A DNA stretch of 16,535 nucleotides, taken from assembly GCA_900208305.1 (NCBI GenBank), contig OAPG01000060.1, positions 1 through 16,535 of the forward strand, written 5' to 3'. The DNA comes from Melanopsichium pennsylvanicum. Taxonomy: Eukaryota; Basidiomycota; Ustilaginomycetes; Ustilaginales. The notes beneath the pieces were generated by a model. That model did not search any database. It saw nothing but the letters and a program-made list of their open reading frames with translations, and was not told the origin of the DNA. Positions 16,439 to 16,535 of this stretch are shown piece by piece. The translations under genes were made by a program, and so were the position numbers. Positions within the stretch are counted from its first letter, which is position 1. The number at the start of each line of letters is the position of its first letter.

Positions 16439-16535
16439 CAGTTTTATTATCTATACAACATTTAATTGTATATTCTTATTATTTCTAATAAGCTTAGACT
16501 ATGTCATCATCTATAAATACAAAGATTATATAGAT
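16439..16535 (-). other. reverse copy of the 3' end of cob intron C
   Basis: Mirror of 2738-2834. It holds the S segment (agactatgtcat at 16495-16506 on the + strand) and the terminal G, but the window ends before R, so the intron is incomplete here. Confidence 0.9.

Larger units (their letters stand above)
9739..16535 (-). repeat. right arm of the giant inverted repeat, running to the window end
   Basis: Reverse complement of 2738-9530, starting inside the R-S interval of nad5 intron 2 and reaching the window edge inside the R-S interval of cob intron C. Differences from the left arm are single-base indels, mostly in homopolymers: for example TTT to TT near 12744, TTTTT to TTTT near 13664, AAA to AA near 10554, and one extra A near 12433. 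The arm may continue beyond the window. Confidence 0.97.

Noticed and set aside
9739..16535. A true second gene set with independent function
   Set aside because: The arm lacks upstream cob exons, nad5 exon 3 and complete flanking introns within the window, and differs from the left arm only by error-like indels.

Overview
The window is fungal mitochondrial DNA. It is AT-rich, its genes are broken up by group I introns carrying LAGLIDADG homing-endonuclease ORFs, and it holds cob, a mitochondrial small-subunit rRNA (rns), trnD(GUC), nad4L and nad5. nad4L and nad5 overlap by one base, as in many fungi. Only TGG is seen for Trp, and Leu is read almost entirely from CTN codons. Many introns, long AT-rich spacers and hairpin-bearing spacers suggest an early-diverging fungus (Glomeromycotina/Mucoromycota or chytrid grade). 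I cannot place it further from the sequence alone.

Layout of the + strand, left to right. Positions 1-3559 are the 3' part of cob: the end of one group I intron (to 346), a 36-nt exon (347-382), a second intron with a LAGLIDADG ORF (383-1477), a 61-nt exon (1478-1538), a third intron with an in-frame LAGLIDADG ORF (1539-2834), and the last exon (2835-3559). Then come a spacer with clustered hairpins (3560-4304), rns (about 4305-5845), trnD (6052-6125), nad4L (6505-6771), nad5 exon 1 (6771-7185), nad5 intron 1 with a decayed endonuclease (7186-8160), nad5 exon 2 (8161-8448), nad5 intron 2 with a second decayed endonuclease containing a hexanucleotide microsatellite (8449-9654), and the first few bases of nad5 exon 3.

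At about 9670 the sequence turns round. Everything from 9739 to 16535 is the reverse complement of 2738-9530, so about 13.6 kb of the 16.5 kb forms one giant palindrome with arms of about 6.8 kb. The arms differ, as far as I compared them, only by single-base indels, nearly all in homopolymers and falling in either arm. Each arm has its own frameshifts in nad4L/nad5, and combining the arms restores the frame. The 70 bases before 9739 look like a badly read continuation of the reverse arm. This fits a fold-back (template plus complement) long-read artefact or a noisy palindromic contig end. A real mitochondrial inverted repeat, such as a linear form with a hairpin or inverted terminal repeats, is the biological alternative.

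Functionally, cob (complex III) and nad4L/nad5 (complex I) are respiratory-chain subunits, rns is the mitoribosomal small-subunit RNA, and trnD serves mitochondrial translation. The endonuclease ORFs belong to intron mobility and are mostly broken. The reverse-arm gene copies are listed separately, but they should be read as second readings of the same genes unless the palindrome is shown to be real.
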